Shown: positions 7,683-16,760, counted from the first letter of the stretch. The stretch is DNA of 35,093 nucleotides from Nostoc sp. UCD121 (GCF_014222285.1 NZ_JACKZS010000066.1:1-35093); one strand, 5' to 3'. Program-made: numbers and translations. Notes: generated by a model not told the origin, from the sequence alone.

Positions 7683-9881
7683 CTACATACGTTTTAAATC
7701 TTGTAAAACTGCGGCGGCTGATTGATAGCGATCGCTAAAATGATAGCAAACCATTTTATCTAAAATGACCGCCAATTCTTCCCTGACTGGCACTGTATGC
7801 CGCCACATCACATTCCCCGTTTCTGGATCTGGGTGGAGTTCTTGCGGTGGTATTCCAGTTATGGCTTGAATTCCAATCATTCCTAAAGCGTAAATGTCAC
7901 TACATAGACGGGGATGACCTGCAAATTGTTCTGGAGGTGCATAACCCCGTGTCCCAATGGCTACTGTGGCTAATTCTGTTTGGTCGCTAGTTGGCGGTTG
8001 CATCAATTTGACTGCACCAAAATCAATCAATACCAGCCGATTATCTTGAGCGCATCTAATAATATTAGTTGGTTTGATATCACGATGAATCACTCGATGC
8101 TGATGAACAAATTCTAGAACTTCTAAAACTTGTTGGAACATCTCTATGACAAATGATTCGCTTTGTACATCCTGAACAGGTGGTAATTCTTCACTTAAAG
8201 TATGTCCTTCGATATATTGTTGAATTAAATAGAATTCTTGGTCATCTTCAAAATAAGCAAGTAGTTCAGGAATCTGATGATGTTTACCCAAAGATCCTAA
8301 TATTTCAGCTTCACTATGAAACAACCTGCGAGCAACTTGCAAAAATCGTGTATCTTGACGGGCTGGCATTAACTTTTTAACTACACAAGTAGGATTACCC
8401 GGTCGTTGAGTATCCTGTGCTAAATAAGTGCGACCAAATCCGCCTGCACCAAGAACTTGAGAAATTTTGTAGCGTCCACCCAACAGCAAATTACCTGATT
8501 TTATTTCTGGTGAATCAACTGGGAGAGGAAAATCAAGAGATGAATCGGGAATTGCTGTTTTGTCTTCTAAAAGTACATTTAATTGTGCGATCGCTTCTTG
8601 TTGTTTTTCAACTTGCAGAATAATCACCTGAGTTTGTCGCTGATTTTGGTAGCTAGTATAAGCGATCGCACAAATACTACTAACAACCAAAGTAAGAGCA
8701 GAGGGAATTAAAGGCACCCATCCAGCTTGCAAAAACAAACCAACGCAGATTCCTACTAATCCAAGTAGAGTTGTCCCTCCTACCACTAGCAACAGCAACG
8801 GATTTTGCCATCGCCATACGATAATTCCACCTAAAAGCGACCAGCCCCACATCCAAATAAGTTCCGCCCAGTCGGGCCAATACCAAATTAGAGGTCGCCC
8901 ATCCAACACTGTACTGATGAGTTGACTTGCTATCTGTGCATGAATAAACAGAGCAGGCATTCTGGCTGGCTGATCTGGCAAAGTGCTGTAGGGTGTATAA
9001 AATCCACTTGGAGGTAAATTAGCCGCAGTAGTCCCGATAATTACAAGACGGTCTTTGAATAAACTGGAGTTAACTTGACCACTGAGGACTTGCGTGAGGG
9101 TTACTTGATCGGCAAAACTGTTGGGATGACGGTAATTTAATAATATTTGATAGCCATCTGTATCCAGATGTTGATAGCTACCGGAATTAGGTTGTAAACG
9201 CGGGAATAGGCTTTTACCTAACTGCAATTCTCCTTTATTAGTAAACTTGTATTCAATACCTTGTTTTTCTAGATAATTAATTGCTATTAGCGCCCCAAAT
9301 GCAAATGATGTTGTACATTTATTGTCTGTAGAATAAGCAAATAACAAACTACGGCGGAGAATTTGGTCGTTTTCATTGTCAGAAACGACATCGCTAAACC
9401 CAACATTATCTATAGGGAAATTAGGCGGTGGTGGAATTTCATCTCTGCCCAAACTGCTGAAGAAACAAGTGCTGACAAGGTTATCTTGATTTTGAAAATT
9501 AATTGCCAAATTGTTGTTTTCTGGTTGGAAAAGATATAAACCAACAATTCGCGGTTGATAAGACTCGATTTTTTTTAATAGCTGATTAATTGTCCGATCT
9601 GATATAGTCCATTTCTCTCGTTTGAGATCGTCGTCAGTGATTTTTACTAGCAAAATCCGCCGATCGGGTGCTTGTGCTGGACGCGATCGCAACATTTCAT
9701 CATAAACTCTTAATTCCCAAGGCTGTAACCATTTGAGTTCCCGAATTCCCCAGATAAAGGCGGTGACTCCCACACTGGTAAATAAAATAATCTGCAACCA
9801 GCTTTTGTTCTTGGAAGTTTCACGGGAATCCTGAACTTTGATAAAAGGGACACGGAGTTTTTTTAATAGTCCACTAATCAC
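7683..9881 (-). CDS. CHASE2-domain serine/threonine protein kinase
   Basis: A 732-aa transmembrane sensor kinase. A first membrane helix (~29-46) is followed by a CHASE2 extracytoplasmic sensor (~50-320, with PDRRILLVKITDDDL and LVIIGTTAANLPPSGFYTP), then about three membrane helices (~335-415), a short coiled linker, and a C-terminal Hanks-type kinase domain (~470-732). Kinase motifs are intact: glycine loop GAGGFGRTY (478-486), VVKK with K502 the likely ATP lysine, HRDIKPTN (H599, D601), DFG (D620), and GTRGYAPPEQ. It should phosphorylate Ser/Thr of cytoplasmic targets in response to an unknown periplasmic signal. It is monocistronic as far as can be seen and nothing ties it to its neighbours. 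Confidence 0.92.
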   Translation of the reverse strand: MISGLLKKLRVPFIKVQDSRETSKNKSWLQIILFTSVGVTAFIWGIRELKWLQPWELRVYDEMLRSRPAQAPDRRILLVKITDDDLKREKWTISDRTINQLLKKIESYQPRIVGLYLFQPENNNLAINFQNQDNLVSTCFFSSLGRDEIPPPPNFPIDNVGFSDVVSDNENDQILRRSLLFAYSTDNKCTTSFAFGALIAINYLEKQGIEYKFTNKGELQLGKSLFPRLQPNSGSYQHLDTDGYQILLNYRHPNSFADQVTLTQVLSGQVNSSLFKDRLVIIGTTAANLPPSGFYTPYSTLPDQPARMPALFIHAQIASQLISTVLDGRPLIWYWPDWAELIWMWGWSLLGGIIVWRWQNPLLLLVVGGTTLLGLVGICVGLFLQAGWVPLIPSALTLVVSSICAIAYTSYQNQRQTQVIILQVEKQQEAIAQLNVLLEDKTAIPDSSLDFPLPVDSPEIKSGNLLLGGRYKISQVLGAGGFGRTYLAQDTQRPGNPTCVVKKLMPARQDTRFLQVARRLFHSEAEILGSLGKHHQIPELLAYFEDDQEFYLIQQYIEGHTLSEELPPVQDVQSESFVIEMFQQVLEVLEFVHQHRVIHRDIKPTNIIRCAQDNRLVLIDFGAVKLMQPPTSDQTELATVAIGTRGYAPPEQFAGHPRLCSDIYALGMIGIQAITGIPPQELHPDPETGNVMWRHTVPVREELAVILDKMVCYHFSDRYQSAAAVLQDLKRM

Positions 9882-10130
9882 AGCGTTGCGGCAGTAGCCT
9901 GAATTGGGTAGATGTTGCAGGCGGAAAAGTTAATTTTTGGACTCTAGGCTAAAAGCTAATTAACCTGAGCTTCTCTATTAATGTAGCAATTTACTTGTTG
10001 GTGAGAAACCTTGGCGTATTTCTATTAAAGCAAGCTGACGCGCAGCATCAACTATAGAAATAAACGATGTCTACGGCAGGCTATGACGCTAGTTCGCTCT
10101 TATCCTCTCCCATTGAGTCGCGCAATGGCA

Positions 10131-10415
10131 CTAATCATCTGTTTGAGATGTTGGAGTATCTTCAACAGCACTGGCAATAGAGAAAGAAATAGGATTAGTA
10201 GATGGTGTTAGTGAATCTAACCGGGGTTGTTCAAGCGATGCTTCGATACTTGGCTCGTCAAAATAGGAACCAACAATCTTATCATAGTTAGAAGCAACAG
10301 CTAAAAAAGCGCCACCCAAAATATAGATAGGTAGTGGCAGATTAAATTCTTGCAACCAGTCAAATAATTCCGCCAAGGCAAACAGCACTAAAAAGCAAGC
10401 AAGCCAAACTCTCAT
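10131..10415 (-). CDS. Small membrane protein, 94 aa, unknown function
   Basis: Residues 1-45 contain two closely spaced hydrophobic stretches (VWLACFLVLFALAELFDWL and LPIYILGGAFLAVASNY), giving one or two membrane spans. The C-terminal ~45 residues are polar, Ser/Thr/Pro-rich and acidic. I do not recognise a family. It is divergent from the XRE-type gene at 10591 across a 175-bp AT-rich spacer. No strong ribosome binding site is visible before the ATG. Confidence 0.6.
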   Translation of the reverse strand: MRVWLACFLVLFALAELFDWLQEFNLPLPIYILGGAFLAVASNYDKIVGSYFDEPSIEASLEQPRLDSLTPSTNPISFSIASAVEDTPTSQTDD

Positions 10416-10590
10416 ATTTTCTATTTTCTAGATTGGAACAACTCTATTAATAGCTTAAATAGCTTGCATGATAGTTGATGTAGTACATAACGATCAAATT
10501 ACAACCTTTATAACCATAGATAGGTGCAGTCAGAGTTATAGCATCTGCTATATTGCAATATCTTGTAAAAAAATAAAATATATTTAGCCT

Positions 10591-10818
10591 ATGACTGCAA
10601 TCAAACAGCCAAGCATTGCACTGTTGGTTCGTGAGACTCGGCAGTGCCTCAAACTATCACAGGTAAAACTGGCAACGATGTTAGGGGTTTCATTCCACAC
10701 TGTAAACCGATGGGAAAATGGACGAACACGACCTTCGCCACTCGCTATGAAACAAATTGAAAAGTTATTATACCAGATGGGAGAACCCGGGAAGGCGCTT
10801 TTAACGAAATATTTTTAA
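10591..10818 (+). CDS. XRE-family helix-turn-helix regulator, 75 aa
   Basis: A 75-aa protein that is nearly all a Cro/C1-type helix-turn-helix: ETRQCLKLSQVKLATMLGVSFHTVNRWENGRTRPSPLAMKQIEKLL. The recognition helix is around VSFHTVNRWENG. There is no effector or dimerisation domain beyond it. Such minimal XRE proteins act as DNA-binding repressors or as antitoxin-like partners. A decayed coding-like stretch follows at 10828-10983 and may be the remains of a partner gene. Targets are unknown. Confidence 0.8.
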   Translation: MTAIKQPSIALLVRETRQCLKLSQVKLATMLGVSFHTVNRWENGRTRPSPLAMKQIEKLLYQMGEPGKALLTKYF

Positions 10819-10827
10819 TAATGGCAA

Positions 10828-10983
10828 ATGTAACACCAGTAGCATCATAGATGAAGTACTATTACCCCATTCGTGAGAAATTAATGCCAAGCAAGTACTT
10901 TCAGCCCGATTCCACAGGCATCTTGCCAAATCATTAGAGCAAGGTAAATTAATAGAAGCGATCGCTAACTTAGGTGATTTCTG
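10828..10983 (+). pseudogene. Possible decayed small ORF after the XRE gene
   Basis: One + frame reads SSIIDEVLLPHS, a TGA stop, then EINAKQVLSARFHRHL and further to a terminal stop at 10983. The composition around the TGA is protein-like (amphipathic, with a normal GDF-stop end), and a single TGG-to-TGA change would explain the stop. No start codon or family could be assigned; weak evidence. Confidence 0.3.
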
Positions 10984-10992
10984 ATGAAAAAA

Positions 10993-11164
10993 ATACCTAA
11001 ACCTCATCTATGTTGAAACCTAGAGTTTTTTAAAAGATATATTGATGTAGGTTGGGTACAGCGATAGCGTAACCCAACATAAAATTTGGTGGTAATGTTG
11101 AGTTGCGTTTCACTCTACCCAAACTACAAAACTACGGTTCTCAAGGTAGACGAGGTTTAGGTAT
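10993..11164. repeat. Nested inverted-repeat element, 172 bp (MITE-like)
   Basis: Outer arms 10993-11016 (ATACCTAAACCTCATC...) and 11141-11164 pair at 21 of 24 positions. An inner pair, GTAGGTTGGGTA (about 11047) and TACCCAAACTAC (about 11116), pairs at 11 of 12. The inner GTAGGTTGGGT...AACCCAACA sequence resembles repeats I recall from many Nostoc intergenic regions. No open frame and no obvious target duplication. It ends 18 bp from the stop of the convergent SsuA-like gene and could also terminate transcription. Confidence 0.65.
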
Positions 11165-11181
11165 CATAATCTGATTAGTTT

Positions 11182-12270
11182 CTATTTTTCGCTGATCAGT
11201 GTTGGTGGAGTAATAGCTGCATATTCTTGGGATGTCAGCAGTGCTTCTTGAACATCAATCTTTTTGGGCAAGATTTTTTCGTTATAAAATAAATCGGCAA
11301 CATTTTGTTGAGCTTTCATCAATTCTGGGGTAATTCCTTTTAATCGATAATTAGCGCGTCCAGAAATTATTTCTTGAATGGGTAAATCAATTTTAAGTAC
11401 AGGTGCTATGAGTTTGGCTACTTCTTGACGATTTGCTTCCGCCCATTGACCATTTTTATCAATCTCTTCCAAGATAATCCGAAGTAATTCGGGATTTTCC
11501 TTAGCAAACTCTCGTGTTCCTACATAGTATCCGCCTGGTGTACCGATATTTGTCGCATCTCTCAGCACCCGCGCACCGTGGAGTTTTTCTACCAAAGCTA
11601 AATGGGGATCGCCAGTTACCCAAACTGGGATAGTACCCTGAATAAATGCACCACGGGCTTCGACATTGGGCATACTTAATACTTGAATATCACTATATTT
11701 TAAGCCCACTTCTTCTAAAGCTTTGATGATGAAATAGTGAGAAGCTGAACCTTTTTGAAAGACTACTTTTTGTCCTTTGATTTGCGCTAAACTCTTAATT
11801 GGAGAATCTTTGGGAACTACAATTGCACTCCCTTTACCGGAAGTAACAGTAATTCGTCTACCAGCAAGATAGACAATTCTTGCACCAGCAGCTTGGGCAA
11901 AAATAGGAGGAGTTTCTCCAACTGAACCGACATCAATTTTGCCGACATTCATCGCTTCCATTAGTTGCGGCCCTTGGGCAAATTGTGCCCACTCAACTTT
12001 AACACCCAACGGTTCTAAACGTTTTTCTAAAACTCCTCTCACTCTCACTAAGTCACCAGAGCTCTGATAACCCATTCGTAAAACTTTTGTTTTCAGAGCA
12101 ATAGTTTTTGTTGCTGCTGGATCTGCTTTTGGTTCGGTTGCACTATTTGTATTCTCACTGGGCGATGTACAACTAATTAATGTGGTAGATAAAGCCAAAA
12201 AACCAGGCATTACCAACAATGCAAATTTTCTGATAATTGGTGAAGCTTTTATTACGGTATTGCTCAACAT
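11182..12270 (-). CDS. SsuA/TauA-like sulfonate-binding lipoprotein, copy 1
   Basis: A 362-aa ABC-transporter substrate-binding protein of the SsuA/TauA/NrtA class. An N-terminal signal ends in the lipobox LISC (C34), giving a membrane-anchored lipoprotein. Family features: LRMGYQSSGDL at the first strand, KIDVGSVGETPPIFAQAAGA, and KGQKVVFQKGSASHYFIIKALEEVGL. The hinge region where relatives have D-A-W-x-x-W-x-P reads PVWVTGDPHLAL, so the ligand may differ from copy 2. No permease or ATPase is adjacent; the nearest is SsuC/SsuB at 29.5-31.2 kb. Copy 2 and a TauD-like remnant lie upstream on the same strand, suggesting a former operon. Confidence 0.88.
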   Translation of the reverse strand: MLSNTVIKASPIIRKFALLVMPGFLALSTTLISCTSPSENTNSATEPKADPAATKTIALKTKVLRMGYQSSGDLVRVRGVLEKRLEPLGVKVEWAQFAQGPQLMEAMNVGKIDVGSVGETPPIFAQAAGARIVYLAGRRITVTSGKGSAIVVPKDSPIKSLAQIKGQKVVFQKGSASHYFIIKALEEVGLKYSDIQVLSMPNVEARGAFIQGTIPVWVTGDPHLALVEKLHGARVLRDATNIGTPGGYYVGTREFAKENPELLRIILEEIDKNGQWAEANRQEVAKLIAPVLKIDLPIQEIISGRANYRLKGITPELMKAQQNVADLFYNEKILPKKIDVQEALLTSQEYAAITPPTLISEK

Positions 12271-12382
12271 TTCTACGAATCCAAGATAAAATTATCTCTG
12301 CTTTCAGGAAAAGATAAACTTTTAAATAATTATATTTAAGCTTTCTAAAGCTAATAATTACCTATTTAGATTTAATAGATAG

Positions 12383-12481
12383 TTATGTTCTCGCTTGACT
12401 GGCATCAAGATCGGTAACTATCGCCCCCAAAGGAGCATCGATAGGACTTATTTTAACTTTTCTCAAAGTCGAGGTAGGCAT
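12383..12481 (-). pseudogene. TauD/TfdA-like dioxygenase N-terminal remnant (32 codons)
   Basis: An ATG with AGGAGA 5 nt upstream opens a 32-codon frame that includes KISPIDAPLGAIVTDLDASQ and ends at TAA. The LGAxVxxLD pattern matches the N-terminus of TauD/TfdA Fe(II)/2-oxoglutarate dioxygenases, which release sulfite from taurine-like sulfonates. The remaining ~240 codons, including the HxD...H iron site, are absent. It sits between two SsuA-like genes on their strand, so an operon of binding protein, dioxygenase, binding protein probably existed. Family assignment rests on a short segment. Confidence 0.5.
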
Positions 12482-12516
12482 AATATTCTCCTGTGGTTTA
12501 ATTTTTTTGGGTATAA

Positions 12517-13611
12517 CTACTTATTAGCTAATACATCTGAAGGAGTAATTTTAGCGTATTCTTCAGGCGTTAAGAAGCCATCTCTAACATTCACCTTTTT
12601 CGGGATAAGTCCGAGGCTGTACCACTTATCTGCAACTTCTTGTTGCTTGGTAATAGTTTTCTCAGTAATTGGTAGCAGCCCATAATCATATTTATTGTGC
12701 ATTATTTCTAGAGTTGGCGGATCTAGCTGAGTTACAGGAGCAAGCAGTTGTGCAACTTCTTTGGGATGATCCTTCGTCCAGATTTCTGACTTTTCTAACT
12801 CCTCTAAAAATATTTTGATTACATCAGGATGAGCCTGATAAAATTGGCGCGAAGTTGAGTAAAAATTTCCAGTATCCCGCAATTTATCACCATCTGCCAA
12901 AACACGAGCTATTTTATTTTGTACATTTCTGGTACCGAATGGCTCCCAAATATACCAAGCATCCACTTTATTTTGACTGAATGCCGCATTTGCATCTGCC
13001 GGGGCTAAAAAAACTGATTGGACATCGCTCAGTTTCAACCCCGCATCTTCTAATGCTTTAACTAATAGATAGTGGCCGATAGAGGCTTTCTGAAAAGCCA
13101 CTTTTTTACCCTTCAAATCAGTAATACTTTTAATTGAAGAGTTTACAGGAACTAAAAGTGAAATAGCTTTACCACTAGGACGTGTAGTAGCTAGATAAAC
13201 AAGGGGCGCTCCTGCTGCTTGTGAAAATACAGGAGGCGATTCGGCTGTAGATGCAATATCTAATCCATTTGCATTCAGGGCTTCTAGCTGTTGTGGCCCA
13301 GCCGCAAACTCAGCCCACTGCACTTTAAAACCCAGAGGCTCTAATCGCTTTTCTAAGGAACCCTGCTTTTCTAAAACTGCTAAAGCGGAAAGCTGTTTTG
13401 AACGTACAATCCGTACTACTTGCTTCTCTGTAGTGCTAGATACGGCCACCGACTCAGGAGAACCTGCTGACTGTTGAGCGTTATTTTTGGCTTCACTACA
13501 ACTTGATAGGGTCGTCGATAGCATTAAGCAGTAGCCCAAAGCAAATAGCAAAGAACGACGTGTTGTTCTCGGGCTTTTTCTGAATTCAAACTTTCCTTTT
13601 AAAGCTGGCAT
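12517..13611 (-). CDS. SsuA/TauA-like sulfonate-binding lipoprotein, copy 2
   Basis: A 364-aa paralogue of copy 1 with lipobox LSSC (C38) after a basic, hydrophobic leader. It keeps the class features: VRIVRSKQLSALAVLEKQGSLEKRLEPLGFKVQWAEF, LDIASTAESPPVFSQAAGA, KGKKVAFQKASIGHYLLVKALEDAGL, and VDAWYIWEPFGTRN, the standard form of the ligand-pocket strand. It should bind an aliphatic sulfonate or taurine-like ligand in the periplasm. No good ribosome binding site precedes the ATG at 13611. It lies 35 bp upstream of the TauD-like remnant. Confidence 0.9.
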   Translation of the reverse strand: MPALKGKFEFRKSPRTTRRSLLFALGYCLMLSTTLSSCSEAKNNAQQSAGSPESVAVSSTTEKQVVRIVRSKQLSALAVLEKQGSLEKRLEPLGFKVQWAEFAAGPQQLEALNANGLDIASTAESPPVFSQAAGAPLVYLATTRPSGKAISLLVPVNSSIKSITDLKGKKVAFQKASIGHYLLVKALEDAGLKLSDVQSVFLAPADANAAFSQNKVDAWYIWEPFGTRNVQNKIARVLADGDKLRDTGNFYSTSRQFYQAHPDVIKIFLEELEKSEIWTKDHPKEVAQLLAPVTQLDPPTLEIMHNKYDYGLLPITEKTITKQQEVADKWYSLGLIPKKVNVRDGFLTPEEYAKITPSDVLANK

Positions 13612-13825
13612 GGGTTGTTTTATTGATTTCCTCTAGGTGGTTAGAAAATGATGATTAATTGCAATATCAAGAACGAAAATGTTTTTTTGAAAACTCCAAT
13701 CAATAAATGTTTTTATAACTTCAAAAACTTTACTGATGAAATTAGGGAAGAGAGTGGGTATTACCCACCCCGCAACGACTCGAGGAACTGAAACTTTAAT
13801 AATGAGGTGGCAAACATTTAGGAAG

Positions 13826-13848
13826 TGGAGTGAGAAAGGCTCACTCCA
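13826..13848. terminator. Stem-loop downstream of the methyltransferase gene
   Basis: TGGAGTGAG and CTCACTCCA form a perfect 9-bp stem with loop AAAGG, about 50 bp past the stop of the - strand methyltransferase gene. There is no T-run, so a terminator role is only plausible. The 13612-13900 spacer holds no gene I can support. Confidence 0.35.
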
Positions 13849-13900
13849 GTGTCGTGCTAGTGGAAGATTAAAAGTTTTGAGTGAAACTCTGTCTTTTTTG

Positions 13901-14722
13901 CTAGTGCTTCCAAGCGACTAGGATTGTAGCCTTGAGTTCTTCTGTGAAATGTCCAGATGGCTCAACTGCTAGCAACGCTTCTCTAAGATCCTTTTCAAAT
14001 GCTGGAGCTTTATCGCCATAGAAAATTTTCAGAGAGAAAGCTGTAGTGTATAAGTAGCCGAGATAGCTATCGACAGTCCAAGATTTTTCAAATAGCACTT
14101 CATAGTTTTCTTGACGAGCAAAAGCCGAATTGCCAATTACGACTTCATGGGGAGGATCAACTGGCTTACGAGTCCCTTGTCCTCGTTGTCCAGTCCGCCG
14201 TTCTTCACCTAACCATTTTTTTACTACTCCAATAGCAGCTTGTTTCCAAGGTAGATTGCTTTCCCAGGGGTTATCACCAGTCTGAAGCAGTGCTAATCCA
14301 CCATCATCAGTTAGCAATTCATAAATGCGTTCAAGCACTAGTTCGCGTTCCATCCAATGGAAGGCTCTACCAATAGTAGTTAACTTAAATTTCCCTAAAC
14401 TAGAGTCGATTAATTCTGCCCCTTGTTCTAACCAAGTAATATTATTTGCTCCGACTGCTGCTGCTTGGCGTTTAGCTTCTGCAATCATTTCTGGATCGGG
14501 ATCGATCGCAACTACTTCTTCAAATTGGGTTCGTAGGGGAATTGAAATTAATCCTGGGCCAGTACCCAAATCAAGGAGTCGTCCTTGACCATTGAGATTA
14601 AATATTTCGGCTAGTTTATCAAATACAATCGGTGGGTATTTGGTTCTATATTGAGCGTAGCCCTCAGCTGCTCCCTCAAATAAACTTGGGTCGTAGGTTG
14701 GAAGTGTTTTTAGTTGAGTCAT
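13901..14722 (-). CDS. Class I SAM-dependent methyltransferase
   Basis: A 273-aa protein with a Rossmann methyltransferase core: motif I LLDLGTGPGLISIPL (~49-63), acidic motif II VVAIDPDPEMI, and a motif near FKLTTIGRAFHWMERE. The length and the AFHW motif resemble UbiE-like small-molecule methyltransferases. The substrate is unknown. It lies within the sulfonate gene group on the same strand as its neighbours but 300 bp from the next gene, so an operon link is not shown. Confidence 0.85.
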   Translation of the reverse strand: MTQLKTLPTYDPSLFEGAAEGYAQYRTKYPPIVFDKLAEIFNLNGQGRLLDLGTGPGLISIPLRTQFEEVVAIDPDPEMIAEAKRQAAAVGANNITWLEQGAELIDSSLGKFKLTTIGRAFHWMERELVLERIYELLTDDGGLALLQTGDNPWESNLPWKQAAIGVVKKWLGEERRTGQRGQGTRKPVDPPHEVVIGNSAFARQENYEVLFEKSWTVDSYLGYLYTTAFSLKIFYGDKAPAFEKDLREALLAVEPSGHFTEELKATILVAWKH

Positions 14723-14776
14723 ATCAATTTTGGATTTAGGTAAGGGATTTCCAAGAAATAAATTTATCCAAATAAA

Positions 14777-14895
14777 CGAACCACAGAGGCGCAGAGAAAG
14801 CAGAGAGAGGAGAAATAGAGAGGATCTTTACGTCAGTTTGGGGATATTTTTTTAAACTCTCATTTCTCCGTGTCCTCTGCGTCTCTGCGGTTCGT
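14777..14895. repeat. Inverted pair of the CGAACCRCAGAGRCGCAGAG dispersed repeat
   Basis: ACGAACCACAGAGGCGCAGAG at 14777 and its near-complement, ending CTCTGCGGTTCGT at about 14875-14895, face each other. Further copies lie at about 18428-18457 (- orientation) and 31329-31360 (+). A separate stem-loop, GTAGAGTGGGC-AAG-GCCCACGCTAC, follows at about 14909-14934. No gene is visible in 14723-15021. Confidence 0.7.
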
Positions 14896-15021
14896 TATTT
14901 AGGAGAAATGTAGAGTGGGCAAGGCCCACGCTACAAGTGAACAGAGGAAATGGAACATGGAACGTTGTAAAGATGGGCATTGGGCATGGGGCATAGTAAT
15001 TCTTTCCCTATTCCCCATTCC

Positions 15022-16671
15022 CTATTTCCCAGCTAGATATTCGTTGGCGGCTTTCTCAACACCTGTACCCTTGAAGAAGTCTTGATTGAGACTGGTGTAC
15101 AACTCCAAGGGATGGATTGAGAGGAAATAGCGGAGGTCTTCTTCGGTAATGATTTCGCGTTCTGCCATTGAGTAAGCATTGGCAGTAACGGCGGTGATAT
15201 CAGGCACATCCCAGTGACCGGAATCTGAACCTAAGAAGGCTTTAACTCTATCGCCAAAGGGATTAGCTGCACGATTAAATGCTTGGCTGACACGGGTATC
15301 GTCTGATTCTGTACCAAAGTAGAAATGATTCAAGAAGCGATCGCGCACATCCTCTGGCTTCTCAATTCCCGCTAGTTCAAATTCGTCGAGTTCACCTGGA
15401 TCTTCTGGGGCTAATAGTTGATGGTGGAATCCTAAACCGTCGCCAATTTTATCTAAGCGTCCATCTACAAGTTCGCCACCGTAGCGGGTGTACAACTCTA
15501 CTAATGCTTCCTTATCGATAATGGCAGGATTGTTATTTGACAACAAATGTTGTTTGTTGCGGGTTTCCCAATGCCAAATAATATCGGCGTATAGACTAGC
15601 ACCCCAAGCTGAACCACCTTCTAAGAAGGCAAACTTTAATTGTGGGAAACGGCGAGTAACTCCACCAAAGAACAGCGATTTGCATAATGCTTCTGCTGCA
15701 AAGGCGAAGTGATTAATGTGATTGTACTGAGCGTTGGTGACAGAACGCTGAGTTGTCCAACCTTGGCTAGAAGCGTGAGTTGTGGGTACAACTTTCAGTT
15801 CTACGCACTTAGCCCAGAATGGATCGTAATCATACTGGCTATCTAAGCCAAAGTTATCAATCCAAACCACTTCGTTAGCGACTTCTTTGCCGTATTTTTC
15901 AAAGGCAGGAATTGGACGACGGACGTAACCGGGGATTTGAATTGCTTTGAGTCCGAGAACATTCACGGCATATTCCAACTCTTCAATCCCTTCTTCGGGA
16001 GTGTGCAGGGGAATTGCCGCGATGGGTGTTAAGCGATCGCTATAAGGGCGGAAAATATCAGCATGATAGGTGTTAACTAGGGTGTTGACTCTGTATCCTT
16101 TAGCCCATAAGACTTCATGCAAAAAATGTGTCGCCTGTTTTTGACTTAAAGTGCCTGAAGCAGGCACTTTAAGTCAAACAAAAATAACACGAATAATTTT
16201 CCCGAAAATTCCCGAAAAATGCACAAAGTCAACAGCCTAGGTGTTAACTGCGCGACAAACAGCCCGCCGCATTTCTTCGTTGCCGATATTCGGAGCCATT
16301 GTTGCCAAGTTGGGGTACACAACGGCAAAGTCTGTACCTGCTTCTTGTAAGCGTTCGTGCAGCAACTTGGGCAAACTAATGGTAGCCAAATTCAAAGTAT
16401 TTTTTGTTGGACGACCCCACCAGTTAGGGCGATTGGAGCGATAAGCAAAACGTTCTTCCCAAGTTTGCTTGTACCACTTAAAGCGGGAAGATCCTGGTAA
16501 ATTCTCTTTGAAACGTTCGACAAGTGCAGTTCCACCAACTTGCTCTAAATAATCCAAGACTGCCGGTTCAAATTCCTGGGTATGTACATCAGTGTCAATG
16601 ATCGGATAACCAAGTTTTTCCCGAATTTGAGCAGACCTGGTTTTTTGTGGGCGGTCTAAAGCGATCGTCAT
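15022..16671 (-). pseudogene. Amidohydrolase (Amidohydro_2 / ACMSD-like), split by a MITE-like insertion
   Basis: The 5' part (16671 to 16237, 144 aa) carries the N-terminal metal motif DTDVH and stops at NEEMRRAVCRAVNT. The 3' part (16167 to 15022) resumes at VNTYHADIFRPYSDRLTPIAAIP in the same frame and holds the remaining active-site segments (THASSQGW and LGSDSGHWD). The intact paralogue at 16761-18242 runs straight through this point. The break is a 160-bp insertion plus an 11-bp target duplication; 171 bp is in frame, but the insert contains stops. The 3' part could start from an ATG inside the insert, but would lack half of the metal site, so loss of function is likely. Confidence 0.88.
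16079..16238. mobile_element. MITE-like insertion, 160 bp, with terminal inverted repeats and 11-bp target duplication
   Basis: Terminal inverted repeats AGGGTGTTGACTCTGT (16079-16094) and ACAAAGTCAACAGCCT (16223-16238) match at 14 of 16 positions. The flanking direct repeat AGGTGTTAACT is at 16068-16078 and 16239-16249. The centre contains a perfect 18-bp hairpin (16140-16157 and 16161-16178, loop AAG). No transposase is encoded, so it would be moved in trans. An 11-bp duplication fits IS4-type elements, but the family is not established. Confidence 0.85.
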
Positions 16672-16714
16672 GATAGTTTACCCTAAATTATTCAAAAGAT
16701 TGGTATTTGGGTAT

Positions 16715-16748
16715 GTAGTAAGCGCTTCAGCACTAAAGTGCTTACTAC
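16715..16748. repeat. Palindromic repeat between the two amidohydrolase genes
   Basis: GTAGTAAGCGCTTCAGCACT and the following AAAGTGCTTACTAC form an imperfect stem-loop just downstream of the intact amidohydrolase gene and upstream of the disrupted copy. It has the form of a dispersed palindromic repeat and might serve as a terminator for the intact gene. Confidence 0.55.
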
Positions 16749-16760
16749 GAACAATGATTT

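Noticed and set aside
10801..11007. 68-aa - strand ORF
   Set aside because: Antisense to a coding-like + strand remnant and ends in the inverted-repeat element; no start signal.
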